64,000 nt of DNA from Alteriqipengyuania bathyomarina_B (GTDB taxonomy: Bacteria > Pseudomonadota > Alphaproteobacteria > Sphingomonadales > Sphingomonadaceae). Made by a program: the position numbers and the translations under genes. Below are positions 1 to 8,622 of this stretch, piece after piece. The stretch is taken from the NCBI RefSeq assembly GCF_038594605.1, contig NZ_JBCFZM010000003.1, forward strand, positions 248,001 through 312,000, read 5' to 3'. Each line of letters begins with the position of its first letter. Position 1 is the stretch's first letter. The notes under the pieces were generated by a model. That model was not told the DNA's origin, did no database searches, and was given only the letters and a program-made list of their open reading frames with translations.

Positions 1-236
1 TGGACCCGGTGATCGTAGACGAGCGCGACCGGATGCCGATCGGCCCCGTCGCGATGCTGGCGCATGATGGCCGAATCCTCGGCCCCGCCGACCTCAACAT
101 GATTGCGCGCAAGGACCTGCCCGAGGCCGGCCGCGACCGGCGCGAGGGTGCGCCCGCCGACGCCCCGCACGCGCTCCACAATTGCGACGATCCGGATAGC
201 AAGCTGGACGACGAGCCGCGCGAGGCGGCGGAGTAG
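1..236 (+). CDS. 3' end of an unrecognised gene (partial)
   Basis: The open frame enters from the left edge (first full codon at base 3) and ends at a TAG at 234-236. Codon third positions are almost all G or C while second positions are AT-rich, the normal coding pattern of this genome, so I read it as a real C-terminal tail of at least 78 residues and not a shadow. The tail is acidic at the end (DDPDSKLDDEPREAAE). I do not recognise a family. The next gene is convergent. Confidence 0.5.
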   Translation, partial: DPVIVDERDRMPIGPVAMLAHDGRILGPADLNMIARKDLPEAGRDRREGAPADAPHALHNCDDPDSKLDDEPREAAE

Positions 237-290
237 AATTCAGACGAGCCGCTCCGGCGTCGGCTGTCGGCACCGGTTCCTAACCGGCGT

Positions 291-767
291 TCAGTCTGGC
301 CAGTGGCCGCCCTTGCGGCATTTGGGCACGGCGCCATCGCGCGTGTTCGCCAGCATCTGGTGGAGCTTTTCCAAGCCGTTGGGCGCGCTCGGGTCGTAGC
401 CCGACAAGGCCTGATCGATGGTCATGACGGCCTGGCACACCCGTGCGCTCATCACTCCGTCCAGGTTCAGATAGCCACCGGCGAGCGTCATCATCGAAAG
501 GCCCTTTGCGACGATCAGCGTGTTGCGCTGCGCTGCAGTCATCTCCGGCACGGAGCGTTCGAACCGCACGGTCTCATCGTAGACGGCGCGGCATTGGTCG
601 AGCACCATCGACGCGAAGCCACCCTGCTTGGCAGCAGTGTTGCACCGATTGGCGGCGATGATCCGGGCGTCAAAGAGGTTGGATGGCAGCAGGTCGCGGG
701 CGGACGCGGTGACCGGGGCGACACCCGACAGGCCCAGCATAGCCGCCGCCACCAGCAGCGCGCTCAT
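291..767 (-). CDS. Small exported protein of unknown function
   Basis: A protein of 158 residues starting at the ATG at 767. It begins MSALLVAAAMLGLSGVAPVTASA, a clear Sec signal peptide with an AxA-type cleavage site, so the mature protein is periplasmic. A longer in-frame start at 842 would overlap the upstream gene and hide the signal peptide, so I prefer 767. The mature part has four cysteines (NRCNT, DQCRA, RVCQA, PKCRK) that could form two disulfides. It is the last gene of a three-gene leftward set with two other exported proteins, 28 bp after its neighbour. No family recognised. Confidence 0.7.
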   Translation of the reverse strand: MSALLVAAAMLGLSGVAPVTASARDLLPSNLFDARIIAANRCNTAAKQGGFASMVLDQCRAVYDETVRFERSVPEMTAAQRNTLIVAKGLSMMTLAGGYLNLDGVMSARVCQAVMTIDQALSGYDPSAPNGLEKLHQMLANTRDGAVPKCRKGGHWPD

Positions 768-795
768 TGAACCGCTCCGCTTCGGACGGGCCGGG

Positions 796-1707
796 CTAGC
801 AATACTTGTTGACCGGATTTCCGAGGCACAGGTTCTTCTCATATCGTCTCCAATTCGCGATATCGCGTGACGAACTGCCGAACGGCGTGATCGGCTGGCG
901 CACCCGTCCGGGCGAGGTGTAGCCCGCGTTGTTGGCCTGCGATCGCCAGGTGTTGGTCTGCTGCGTTGCGATCTGCGCGCGCATCCGCGCCTCGTCCGCC
1001 GCCTGCTGCTGTCGGTTAAGGTAATCGACCCGTTTCTTCAGCCGTGCGGCATCGGGGCAGCTTTCCTGCAAACCCGTCCGGCAGGCCATCGTGTGGTACT
1101 TGTAGGCGCGGCGGTAGCCCCAGTTCGCCTCCAGCGCCTGCGCCCAGGCGCGGCATGCGCTGCCGGATTCGTAGCGTTCGCACAGCGTCTGCGAGAGGTC
1201 GTAGGTGATCGCGTTGTAGAAGCCCGCCTCGTTCTTGAAATAGGCCAGCGCTTGGTAACAGGTGCTGGGCGCAGCACCGAGCATGCAGACATCGGCCATC
1301 ACGATCGCCCGCTTGGCGCGGTCGGTGGTTTCGAAATCGTCCCACGGGCGGCACAGGTCATACATCCCGCCGAAGCAGGATATGCGCGCGAACATGTGCG
1401 AGATCGGGCGATCGTCGCCTTCGAAGCTGGTGTTCTTGAAGCGGCGATAGCCGATCTCGCAGCGGTCCATATCGCCTGCCGAACAGGCCTTCATCCACGT
1501 CGTCGCGACATCGCGGTCGGTCCGGCCGAAGAGCTGCGCGGCCAGGTCGATCGCCTTGTAGCAGGCAGCGCGGTTTGTCGAACTGCACGCTTCGAGGCTG
1601 GCCCACCATTGCGACTTCGCGTCCACCGATGGCGCCTGCGCGGCGATCGGCCCGGCCGACATCGCGAGCAGCAATGCCAGCAACCCCGCTGTCAGCCGCA
1701 CAAGCAT
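796..1707 (-). CDS. Cysteine-rich exported protein, Sel1-like flavour
   Basis: A protein of 303 residues from the ATG at 1707. This ATG overlaps the TGA of the upstream gene by one base (TGATG), which suggests translational coupling and decides the start against an in-frame ATG at 1728. The N-terminus is a signal peptide ending near AQA. The mature protein has many evenly spaced cysteines in segments such as KACSAGDMDRCEIGYRRF, which resemble Sel1/TPR-type helical repeats with disulfides. The C-terminal third is Gln/Arg-rich and less structured. It is probably a periplasmic scaffold or binding protein; no substrate is indicated. Confidence 0.65.
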   Translation of the reverse strand: MLVRLTAGLLALLLAMSAGPIAAQAPSVDAKSQWWASLEACSSTNRAACYKAIDLAAQLFGRTDRDVATTWMKACSAGDMDRCEIGYRRFKNTSFEGDDRPISHMFARISCFGGMYDLCRPWDDFETTDRAKRAIVMADVCMLGAAPSTCYQALAYFKNEAGFYNAITYDLSQTLCERYESGSACRAWAQALEANWGYRRAYKYHTMACRTGLQESCPDAARLKKRVDYLNRQQQAADEARMRAQIATQQTNTWRSQANNAGYTSPGRVRQPITPFGSSSRDIANWRRYEKNLCLGNPVNKYC

Positions 1708-2228
1708 CAGCTGTTGTCGGCTTCGCAATCGTCCAGCGCGGTCCAGAGCGCGCCCGAACCGGTCCAGGTGAACGGGCCGTAGGTATTGCCATCCATCTCG
1801 ACCGAGAAGGCGCTTTTCCCCCGCAGCGCCGCGTAGGTAGCGTCGGACGCTTCACCCGGGCCCCAGCCGCCCCACGCAGATTCGCGAAACCCACCGACAT
1901 CATATCCGCCCGAGCGCGATGGCGCGCTGCTGCCCGTATCGAAGACGACGGTGACGGGGTGGTTCGCGTTCGGGTCCGCATCGCTGAACTGCTGCATGAA
2001 GGGCCCTTCGAGCGAGACGCTGAGATTGCCGTCGCGCAGGCGGCGCGAGAATTCGGCGAAAATCCGCTCTCCGTCGCTGTCCTTGCCCTTTACGGCGACG
2101 CGGCAGACGCCGTTGTTATACTCGATGGCCAGACCGTTCTCGTCGATCTTGGGGCCATCGTAAAACGTAATCGCCTGTAGGGCGATGACGGGCGACAGGG
2201 TGAGGCCGATGGCCAAGGCGATGCTCAT
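1707..2228 (-). CDS. Small exported protein of unknown function
   Basis: A protein of 173 residues that begins MSIALAIGLTLSPVIALQA, a signal peptide. It is the first gene of the leftward three-gene set, and its stop overlaps the start of the next gene by one base. The mature part is acidic and Gly-rich, contains two cysteines (GVCRV and DDCEA near the C-terminus), and has the alternating pattern of a beta-rich domain. I recognise no family. The shared promoter should lie in 2229-2403, between this gene and the divergent gene at 2404. Confidence 0.65.
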   Translation of the reverse strand: MSIALAIGLTLSPVIALQAITFYDGPKIDENGLAIEYNNGVCRVAVKGKDSDGERIFAEFSRRLRDGNLSVSLEGPFMQQFSDADPNANHPVTVVFDTGSSAPSRSGGYDVGGFRESAWGGWGPGEASDATYAALRGKSAFSVEMDGNTYGPFTWTGSGALWTALDDCEADNS

Positions 2229-2403
2229 GCAAGGGGACTCCCGGTGTTCTTGACCCGGACGAGCCTAGCCGGTGCGCGTGCTGGCTCCAGTTACAAATGC
2301 CGTCAGGATTTGATGGGTTGGACGCTGGTTCGGATCGGGCGCATGCGTATTCGTTTGCCGAACGCGGTGGCAATTCGCTGCGCGGCGCTCTAGCGAGCCG
2401 TGC

Positions 2404-2790
2404 GTGTTCCGCCTCCGCATCTTGATGGCAGCCCTGGCGATCCTCTCGCTCGCCAGCATGCCCTTCGGCTACATGCCGGATCGGGGTGCGGACGGAGGCT
2501 TCGTCCTACGGATCTGCGGCGGCACGATGCCGATGGTCCATCGCAGCGGGCACGAGGCATCTGCAGGCTCGATGCATCACGGTGCCCATGACAAGAAGGA
2601 CCAGTCATCGTCGGACCAGCACGAGATCCGCTGCAATTACGCGGTGCCCGGCCTTGCCGCGATGCCTGCGGCCGCGCTGGTCGAAGACCGGATCGTCCTG
2701 CCGCTCGCCGACGAGCCGCTTGTCCAGCATCCTCTGACGGGGCTGTTCCCGCCCCATCTCCCCCCGTCCACCGGGCCTCCTTCCGCCTGA
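2404..2790 (+). CDS. DUF2946-like His-rich exported protein
   Basis: A protein of 128 residues from a GTG at 2404; an ATG at 2425 is an alternative. The N-terminal hydrophobic segment is a signal peptide or anchor. The middle is rich in His and Met (PMVHRSGHEASAGSMHHGAH), then comes a short domain with one more cysteine, and a proline-rich tail ends the protein. This matches DUF2946 proteins, which in proteobacteria often sit beside copper or other metal handling genes. The next gene is 55 bp downstream on the same strand and encodes a His/Met-rich outer-membrane protein, so a joint metal role is plausible but inferred. Confidence 0.6.
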   Translation: MFRLRILMAALAILSLASMPFGYMPDRGADGGFVLRICGGTMPMVHRSGHEASAGSMHHGAHDKKDQSSSDQHEIRCNYAVPGLAAMPAAALVEDRIVLPLADEPLVQHPLTGLFPPHLPPSTGPPSA

Positions 2791-2845
2791 TCGCGACGCG
2801 GCCATGCGCCGCATCCCAAGCTCACGATCATTCAGGAAATCACTT

Positions 2846-3946
2846 ATGAAACCCGTATATTTCACGGGCGGCGCCGCGCTGGCGTTCGCCCTTTCGAGCA
2901 GTGCCGCCATCTCTCCCGCCCACGCACACGATGTGTATGCAGACGATCACGCACCGATCGGCGTCATGGGCGACCATGCGCACGCGAAGGGCGAGTTCAT
3001 GTTCTCCGCCCGCGTGATGCACATGGAAATGCAGGGCAACCAAATCGACACCGACGACGTGTCGCCCGACACCATCGTCACCACCATCCCCAACCGCTTC
3101 GCCGGCATGCCCGGCCAGCCGCCGACCTTGCGCATCGTCCCGCTGGAGATGCGGACGGACATGGTGATGCTCGGCGCGATGTATGCGCCGTCGGACTCGG
3201 TCACGCTGATGGTGATGGGCAATTATGTCGAGAAGGAGATGGACCACGTCACCTATATGGGCGGCATGGGCACCACGGTGCGCGGCAATTTCGAGACCAA
3301 TCCCAAGGCCTTCGGCGACACCAAGGTTTCCGCACTGTTCCCGCTGCTCGGCCTGCCCGCGAAGGGCGCGATCGACAGCGACGAACTGACGCTGAAGGCG
3401 GGTGTCAGCCTGCCGACCGGATCGACCGACGAGACCGCGCAGATCCTCACCCCGATGGGCGGGACCCCCACGGTGCGCGCGCCCTACATGATGCAGGCGG
3501 GCACCGGGACCTTCGATCTCGAGCCTGCGCTCACCTACAAGGGTCGGCGCGGGAAGTTGGGCTTCGGCGCGCAGGCTGCTGCTTCGATCAAGCTGGACGA
3601 GAACAAGTGGGGCTATGCCTTCGGCGACACCTACGAAGCGACCGCATGGCTCAGCTATCGCCCGGCGAAGTTCATCAGCCTCTCGGGCAGGGTGAAGGGC
3701 CGGACCATGGCCAGCATCGACGGGATCGATCCCAACATCATGGGTCCGGTGCAAACCGCCAATCCCGATTTCCAGGGCGGCGACCGGATCGACCTGATCG
3801 GCGGGATCAACCTGGTCGGCACGCACGGCCCGCTGGCGGGGCACCGCCTCGGGATCGAGCTTGGCGCGCCGGTCTACCAGAACCTCAACGGCCCGCAGAT
3901 GGCGGGCGACTGGATGCTGACGGTCGGCTGGCAGAAGGCGTTCTGA
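2846..3946 (+). CDS. Outer-membrane transporter-like beta-barrel protein
   Basis: A protein of 366 residues from the ATG at 2846, 8 bases after an AGGAA ribosome site. An in-frame ATG at 2804 has no such site. It has a signal peptide ending near AHAHD, then a His/Met-rich N-terminal stretch (DHAPIGVMGDHAHAKGEFMF), then alternating polar/hydrophobic segments ending in W-x-K-A-F, the C-terminal aromatic signature of outer-membrane barrels. It resembles the MetA-pathway/transporter family (PF13557 type). It follows a His-rich DUF2946-like gene, so metal efflux or sensing at the outer membrane is a reasonable guess. Confidence 0.65.
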   Translation: MKPVYFTGGAALAFALSSSAAISPAHAHDVYADDHAPIGVMGDHAHAKGEFMFSARVMHMEMQGNQIDTDDVSPDTIVTTIPNRFAGMPGQPPTLRIVPLEMRTDMVMLGAMYAPSDSVTLMVMGNYVEKEMDHVTYMGGMGTTVRGNFETNPKAFGDTKVSALFPLLGLPAKGAIDSDELTLKAGVSLPTGSTDETAQILTPMGGTPTVRAPYMMQAGTGTFDLEPALTYKGRRGKLGFGAQAAASIKLDENKWGYAFGDTYEATAWLSYRPAKFISLSGRVKGRTMASIDGIDPNIMGPVQTANPDFQGGDRIDLIGGINLVGTHGPLAGHRLGIELGAPVYQNLNGPQMAGDWMLTVGWQKAF

Positions 3947-3955
3947 GCTGCAACG

Positions 3956-3987
3956 CGGAGCGGGCGGGCTTGCCGCCCGCTCCGTTT
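3956..3987 (+). terminator. Rho-independent terminator
   Basis: A perfect 12-bp stem (CGGAGCGGGCGG paired with its complement) with a 5-base loop, followed by TTT, lies 10 bp after the stop at 3946. It also lies just before the end of the convergent gene at 3995, so it may serve both directions. Confidence 0.8.
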
Positions 3988-3994
3988 GCCGCCC

Positions 3995-5101
3995 TCAGCC
4001 CCACACTTCGATATTGTCGCGCCGTTCGACGCGGATCGGCAGGTCGACGTCGACCAGCGGGCTAAGGTCGTGCTCCGCGAACAGCGCCTTGGCCGCCGGG
4101 TGGCGACCTGCCGCGATCAGCCGCTGCCACAGGAAGACCGTGTAGGGCTGCACGCCGCCGGTATAGGCGACGTCGCGGAACGAGGTTTCCACCTGCCCGA
4201 TCACGCGGCGGTGCGGCTTGTCCGCCACCGGCTCGCCCGGCTGCGGCTTGTGCTCGGCGACATAGCTGCGCAGGAAGGCCAGCCGGTCGATCAGGTCGGG
4301 CGTCAACTCGCGCGCGATCTGCGCGAGCAGCGGGGGGAGCGTTGCGGGCAGCGCGTCCTCGGGAAATGCGGGCGCAGGCTGCGCGAAGTCCACCAGGTCG
4401 AGGCCGGGCGCATGCATCCGCTCGACCCAGCGGAACACGCGCGGCGCGCTCTTCTGCATGATCGCCAGCGGGACCGGATCGCGCCCCAGATGCGCGAACA
4501 GCGGCCCGAACAGCGCGTAGTCTGCGATGCTCGGCGTCGCGCCCAGCAGGAAGGGAAAGGCCGCGAAATGCGCATCGAGCGTGGCAAGCAGTTCGCCATA
4601 GCTTTCCTCGATCGCAGGAATTGTCGCGGCATCGACGCCCAGCATCGGCAGGTAGGAATGCATCCGCGCCATCGTCGCCTCGGCGCGTTCTTCATCGCCG
4701 CCGGTGGCAAAGGCATCGCGCAGGAACAGCTCCTGCTCGGCCAGATAGCTCCACCGGTAATGCATCGCATGGCGCGTCAGAGCGACCACCGCGTAGAGTT
4801 CGACCAGATGCGCCAGCGCGAGCAACCGCGCGTCGCCGGGGTAGGCGGGGTGGGGGACGGGCGCGCTGTCCTCCCCCTCGAAATGGTCGATGATATCGAC
4901 CGTGTCCTGAATGATCGTGCCGTCGGCCAGCTCGACCACCGGGATGATCGCCCGCCCGATCGCGGGCATGATCCGCGCGGCAAAGTCGGGATCGGTCGGC
5001 GGCCGCTCGACAAAAGCGATCCCCTGCGTGCGCAGATAGGAACGCGCGCGGCCGGTATAGAGCGAATGGGGCAGGCCCCACAGGGTGATGGGCTGTGTCA
5101 T
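3995..5101 (-). CDS. Glutathione S-transferase family protein
   Basis: A protein of 368 residues from the ATG at 5101 (MTQPITLWGLPHSLYTGRAR). Longer in-frame starts up to 5230 add an unconserved leader. Residues 1-80 form a thioredoxin-like GST N-terminal domain with the usual proline turn (RAIIPVVEL) and the Asp after it (GTIIQDTVDIIDH). The helical GST C-terminal domain follows (APSIADYALFGPL). The protein is about 130 residues longer than a typical GST because of a C-terminal extension I do not recognise. Substrate unknown. It is a single leftward gene. Confidence 0.75.
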   Translation of the reverse strand: MTQPITLWGLPHSLYTGRARSYLRTQGIAFVERPPTDPDFAARIMPAIGRAIIPVVELADGTIIQDTVDIIDHFEGEDSAPVPHPAYPGDARLLALAHLVELYAVVALTRHAMHYRWSYLAEQELFLRDAFATGGDEERAEATMARMHSYLPMLGVDAATIPAIEESYGELLATLDAHFAAFPFLLGATPSIADYALFGPLFAHLGRDPVPLAIMQKSAPRVFRWVERMHAPGLDLVDFAQPAPAFPEDALPATLPPLLAQIARELTPDLIDRLAFLRSYVAEHKPQPGEPVADKPHRRVIGQVETSFRDVAYTGGVQPYTVFLWQRLIAAGRHPAAKALFAEHDLSPLVDVDLPIRVERRDNIEVWG

Positions 5102-5300
5102 GCCGGGGTGGTCCCGCGTGGGGGCGGGGAGGTCAAGGGGGGTGCAGGTGTCTTGCTGGTCCATGCTGCCACGCCTAATCTCGCAGTGCATTCCCTCACG
5201 TATGGGTAGCGCTTGACTCAAATTCAGCACGTCCTACCGCTCCTGCCGCGCTCGCTGGTTCAGAGGGTATTAGCGTCCGTGACGCTAAATTGGGGGAATT

Positions 5301-6167
5301 ATGAGCTATAGCGACGACCGCATCGAAATACATTTTGATGTTCACGAGCCAGTTGAATTGGTCGAGTTGACCCTCGCCTTTCAGGGGCTTGGGCGCGACT
5401 ATAAGCGCTTCTTGCACGACCGAGCGCGGTCTGATGGTAAGAAAATAAACGTCGAGGACGTGAAGCTCTACATCACGAAAATCGAATCCAACTGCATCCT
5501 CGCGGAATTGGCTGGTGGCTCGTCCATTCTCGGCGCGGTCTACAGCGTGATGGACTACCAAAACATCTTCACTGATTATGTTCGCAATTTTCGTGACACG
5601 GTGACGTATTTCAGGGGCTTGTCCAAGGCTAAAGAAGTTCGAGCAGCGGAGATAGAAACAACTAAGGCTGGCGCCCAAGCGATCGCCGACCTGATGGGCG
5701 TGGTGGGCAAAAACCGCAGCGGGAAGTTCGCTTTGCGTGCGCGTGCTGGATCCGAAACGTCGGACGGGCGCAAGGTATATGCTGAAATCGAACTGACAAG
5801 CGACGAGGCGGCTGAGGCTCAGAGAGGCGCACTCATCGCGAAAAAGGTATTAGACTACCGGGGGGGCGCGGATCACTCGAACGTGTTGCTGTATTTCCAA
5901 CAAACCTCCACCGACGATGCCAAAGCGGTGGGACGAACCGCGGATAAAGCGATAATCCGTTCGATTTCAAAGGACGCTTTGCCCGTTCACTTCGCGTCTG
6001 AACTCGATCAGGCACGCATTAACGACATGAAAGGCGATCCTAACCAGAACCCTTTTAAGGCAGCTTTTCGAGTTGACGTTAACGTCGAACTGGATCGACA
6101 TGATCTGCCGCGCTATTATCGCGTCCTTCATATTCATGAAGTCTTGCCCGACGAGGGCGAAGAATGA
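5301..6167 (+). CDS. Unknown protein in a lower-GC patch
   Basis: A protein of 288 residues with a good ribosome site (GGGGGAATT before the ATG). Codon use is visibly more AT-rich than in all neighbours, which suggests recent acquisition. The N-terminal half looks like a small alpha/beta domain followed by a membrane-associating segment (ILAELAGGSSILGAVYSVM). The C-terminal half is beta-rich and ends DLPRYYRVLHIHEV with an acidic tail. Similar unannotated proteins occur scattered in bacterial accessory regions. I know no function and see no partner gene; the nearest genes are a GST and broken comM. Confidence 0.6.
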   Translation: MSYSDDRIEIHFDVHEPVELVELTLAFQGLGRDYKRFLHDRARSDGKKINVEDVKLYITKIESNCILAELAGGSSILGAVYSVMDYQNIFTDYVRNFRDTVTYFRGLSKAKEVRAAEIETTKAGAQAIADLMGVVGKNRSGKFALRARAGSETSDGRKVYAEIELTSDEAAEAQRGALIAKKVLDYRGGADHSNVLLYFQQTSTDDAKAVGRTADKAIIRSISKDALPVHFASELDQARINDMKGDPNQNPFKAAFRVDVNVELDRHDLPRYYRVLHIHEVLPDEGEE

Positions 6168-6527
6168 AGCTGTGAGATAATGTGGGAACTATGCTGGTGA
6201 TAAGGCCGCGGCTCCCAAGCCTGATCGGTTTTTGACCGATCACCAGACTGGACTGAAGGCCGAAAAGTCTTCTTTCCTTTTGCTTACCGAATGGCTGGCA
6301 ATTCGAAAGAGGACTCGAAACCTCCCTTCAATTTCGCTTCTCGGTGTTGCTGCGCTGACGACCTCTACCCACTGTCCTACACGCCCCCACGGGGCTACCC
6401 CGTATAGCGCTCTTTCAAACCGTCGATCCGCCCCGCAAATCTACGCCGTCAGGGCCGGCGGTTTTTACCTCTTAGACAGTGTGTCAGGTGTGTCAGCGAT
6501 CCTACACGGGCGCGCCGCAACCGCCCG
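6168..6527. other. Gene-free stretch beside comM
   Basis: No convincing gene in 360 bases. It holds a small hairpin just after the unknown gene (GATCGG-TTTTTGA-CCGATC near 6222), a tRNA-like but unfoldable stretch on the minus strand (about 6295-6390, see findings), and a 17-bp repeat near 6480 that recurs upstream of ruvA. Base composition is mixed and lower in GC than the flanks. Confidence 0.5.
6480..6496 (+). repeat. 17-bp dispersed repeat, copy 1
   Basis: The sequence TGTGTCAGGTGTGTCAG occurs here, 31 bp beyond the 3' end of comM, and again at 54212-54228 upstream of ruvA. Internally it is a tandem TGTGTCAGG pair. Identity over 17 bases in two non-coding sites 48 kb apart is unlikely by chance. 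Confidence 0.6.
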
Positions 6528-7319
6528 TCACGCCCGCGGCGCCTGCCGTCGATAGCTCAGCGCCTCGGCCACGTGCACCCGGCCGACCTGCTCCGCGCCG
6601 CCGAGATCCGCCACCGTCCGCGCCACCCGCAGCATCCGCACGTAGCTTCGCGCCGATAGCCGCATCGCCTCGGCCGCCTGCATCAGCAGCGTGCGGCCCG
6701 CCTCGTCGGGCGTGGCGAAGCGTTCGAGCATGTCGCCGTCGAGCTCGGCATTGGTGCGCGCGCCGCTCTCCTTCGCGCGCGCGGTCTGCACCTGCCGCGC
6801 TGCAAGTACTCGCGCGGCGACCTCGTCGCTTCCTTCAGCGGGTGGGGGCAGGGCGAGGTCGGCGGCGCTGACCGGCTCGACTTCCACATGCAGGTCGATC
6901 CGGTCGAGCATCGGGCCGCTGACCTTGCTCTGGTAGTCGGCGGCGCACTTGGGCGCGCGGCTGCAGGCGAGCGCGGGATCGCCGAGGTGCCCGCAGCGGC
7001 ACGGGTTCATCGCCGCGATCAGCTGGACCCGCGCGGGAAAGGTGACATGCGCATTGGCTCGCGCGACATCGACCTTGCCGGTCTCGAGTGGCTGGCGCAG
7101 CGAATCGAGAACGGGCCGCTGGAACTCGGGCAGCTCGTCGAGGAACAGCACGCCCAGATGCGCGAAGCTGACCTCGCCCGGCCGCACCTTCAGCCCGCCG
7201 CCGGTCAGCGCCGCCATGCTCGCCGAATGGTGCGGCGCGCGAAACGGCCGCGCGCGGCTGATCCGCCCGCCCTCGAGCAGCCCGGCGACCGATTGCACCA
7301 TGCTCACCTCCAGTGCCTC
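6528..7319 (-). pseudogene. comM: comM 3' fragment (YifB-type helicase, C-terminal half)
   Basis: This is the C-terminal half of a ComM/YifB AAA+ protein. It holds the Walker B region (LFLDELPEFQRPVLDSLRQP), the sensor segment (FPARVQLIAAMNPCRCGHLG) and the C-terminal helical domain (AEALSYRR). The coding frame is cut at 7319 by an insertion element. The frame continues a few bases into the element's end and meets an ATG there at 7325, but no ribosome site precedes it. Joined to 10696-11420 after removing the element and one copy of the 8-bp duplication, it gives an uninterrupted 502-residue protein. ComM is known as a branch-migration helicase for natural transformation. Confidence 0.9.
7312..7319. 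repeat. Target-site duplication, left copy (AGTGCCTC)
   Basis: AGTGCCTC directly abuts the left end of the element and is repeated exactly at 10696-10703. Eight bases is the known duplication length for IS1595-family elements. Confidence 0.9.
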
Positions 7320-7348
7320 CGGCATTATGTAGCAAGCGCACCAATGCG
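7320..7348 (+). repeat. Left terminal inverted repeat of the element
   Basis: Matches the reverse complement of 10667-10695 at 25 of 29 positions; the outer 15 bases are identical. Confidence 0.9.
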
Positions 7349-7397
7349 TAGGCGTCTGTCTGCGCTGCTGGTGGCGGTTGTCATCGTTTGCGGGGTG

Positions 7398-8351
7398 TTA
7401 GGACAAATGGCTACCGGTTTGAAAGTAGTCGGCATCGTGAACCCATTCACCCTCTGCGGTGGGGAAGCCGTCACGACCAACAGCTTTGAGCATAGCGATT
7501 GCAAAAGTCGAACCGAACACACCCTTAGTGTAGTATGTGCCGCCCAACCATGCCTGAAGGAAAATACCGCTCCCCCCCTTCCGATCGGTTATTTGGACTT
7601 GGTCCGGCTCTACGTAGACGTCAACAAGGAGATTTACCGTCCCGCCAGGTGCCAGCGCGACCGTGGCAAGCCCGCTCCGTCGCTTTCCCTCCAAATAATC
7701 AGCAATCCTCTTTGCCAAGGGGGCATCGTGGTCAAAAAGGGCGAAAACTCGGGCTCCAAAACTTCCTTGAACGATAGGATAATTCCCTCGATTTGCGTAG
7801 ACAGCTTCAACTCTTACGCTCAATTCTCCGGTTTTGTGTCGAGTTACCGGACCAATCTTATTTATCTTGATTTCAAGCCAGCCTCGCGTCGCCTTATCGG
7901 CGATTGCATTGGCATCCTGCATGGCTTTAGTCGCCTTGCTAGTGTCGGCGAGCGCTTCGCGAGTGGCCAGCAAGGTGCCTCGAACATAGACGAGCGCCCA
8001 TACAGTGACGCCAGCAGTGATGATGCTTACTACTACCATCCACATGGCCCAGATCGCCATGTTCCGCTGAGCGTTCAAATCTTGCTCGGCTTGATAGGCT
8101 TCGCGAGCGGCTGCGCGCTGTTTTTCAAGGCATTCCGCCAGCAGACTGCCCGTTCGACCGATGCAGATGGTCTCTTGGTTATGCTTGGCTTCGCTCTGAT
8201 AATGGGCGGCGCGCTCTCTGTCGCCACTGGCGTTGTTTATCCAAGCGTAGGTTAAAACAGCAGTTATCAGGCAGCAAAGGACAATCGTTACGAGAAAAGC
8301 AAAGCCACGGCCTACATCCTCAGTTCCGTCACCCCTATCGCTGTCAGACAT
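7398..8351 (-). CDS. Passenger membrane protein of unknown function
   Basis: A protein of 317 residues. Two N-terminal membrane segments (residues about 15-37, and about 100-125: MAIWAMWMVVVSIITAGVTVWALVYV) flank a short region rich in Gln, Glu and Ala. A soluble C-terminal domain follows, with a beta-sandwich-like pattern (GWLEIKINKIGPV, VRVEAVYANRGNYPI, LAPGGTVNLLVDVYV). Such two-helix proteins occur widely as unannotated genes in proteobacterial mobile DNA. Its start overlaps the end of the upstream DUF6471 gene by 40 bp, so the two are co-transcribed. Codon use is more AT-rich than the host. Confidence 0.7.
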   Translation of the reverse strand: MSDSDRGDGTEDVGRGFAFLVTIVLCCLITAVLTYAWINNASGDRERAAHYQSEAKHNQETICIGRTGSLLAECLEKQRAAAREAYQAEQDLNAQRNMAIWAMWMVVVSIITAGVTVWALVYVRGTLLATREALADTSKATKAMQDANAIADKATRGWLEIKINKIGPVTRHKTGELSVRVEAVYANRGNYPIVQGSFGARVFALFDHDAPLAKRIADYLEGKRRSGLATVALAPGGTVNLLVDVYVEPDQVQITDRKGGSGIFLQAWLGGTYYTKGVFGSTFAIAMLKAVGRDGFPTAEGEWVHDADYFQTGSHLS

Positions 8352-8539
8352 TGTACAAGAAACACCGCCGTGAATTTACCCCGGCTGATCTTGTTCCTGA
8401 TATTCGGCTCAGAGTCCATCACGCCAATGTCAGCCAGCTTTCCTACCAGCTCGGCATAGGTCACGTTCTGGCGCTTTAGCTCGACCTTTAAGAGCGTCTT
8501 GACCCGCTCTTCCCATTGCTTTTCCTGCACGTCTGCCAT
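8312..8539 (-). CDS. DUF6471 family protein
   Basis: A protein of 75 residues from the ATG at 8539 with a strong ribosome site (AGGAGGCGAC). It begins MADVQEKQWEERVKTLLKVE and continues through YAELVGKLADIGV, NIRNKISRGKF and LVQCLTAIGV. This is the compact helical pattern of DUF6471, which looks like a small XRE-type helix-turn-helix domain. It is transcribed away from the transposase across a region holding a palindrome and direct repeats. I infer that it may repress itself and the transposase; no family member is known to me to be characterised. Confidence 0.75.
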   Translation of the reverse strand: MADVQEKQWEERVKTLLKVELKRQNVTYAELVGKLADIGVMDSEPNIRNKISRGKFTAVFLVQCLTAIGVTELRM

Positions 8540-8550
8540 GTCGCCTCCTA

Positions 8551-8622
8551 GATGATAAATATCATCATAGACGATGCATTAGCACTTTACAAGATACGTC
8601 AATGCCACTATAGACGATGCAT
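8551..8622. promoter_or_regulatory. Divergent control region with palindrome and direct repeats
   Basis: Between the DUF6471 gene and the transposase lies a palindrome GATGATA-AA-TATCATC (8551-8566), then two direct copies of ATAGACGATGCAT (8567-8579 and 8610-8622). The whole 103-bp gap is AT-rich. The arrangement looks like an operator region for both divergent genes; DUF6471 is the obvious candidate regulator. This is inference from symmetry only. Confidence 0.5.
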
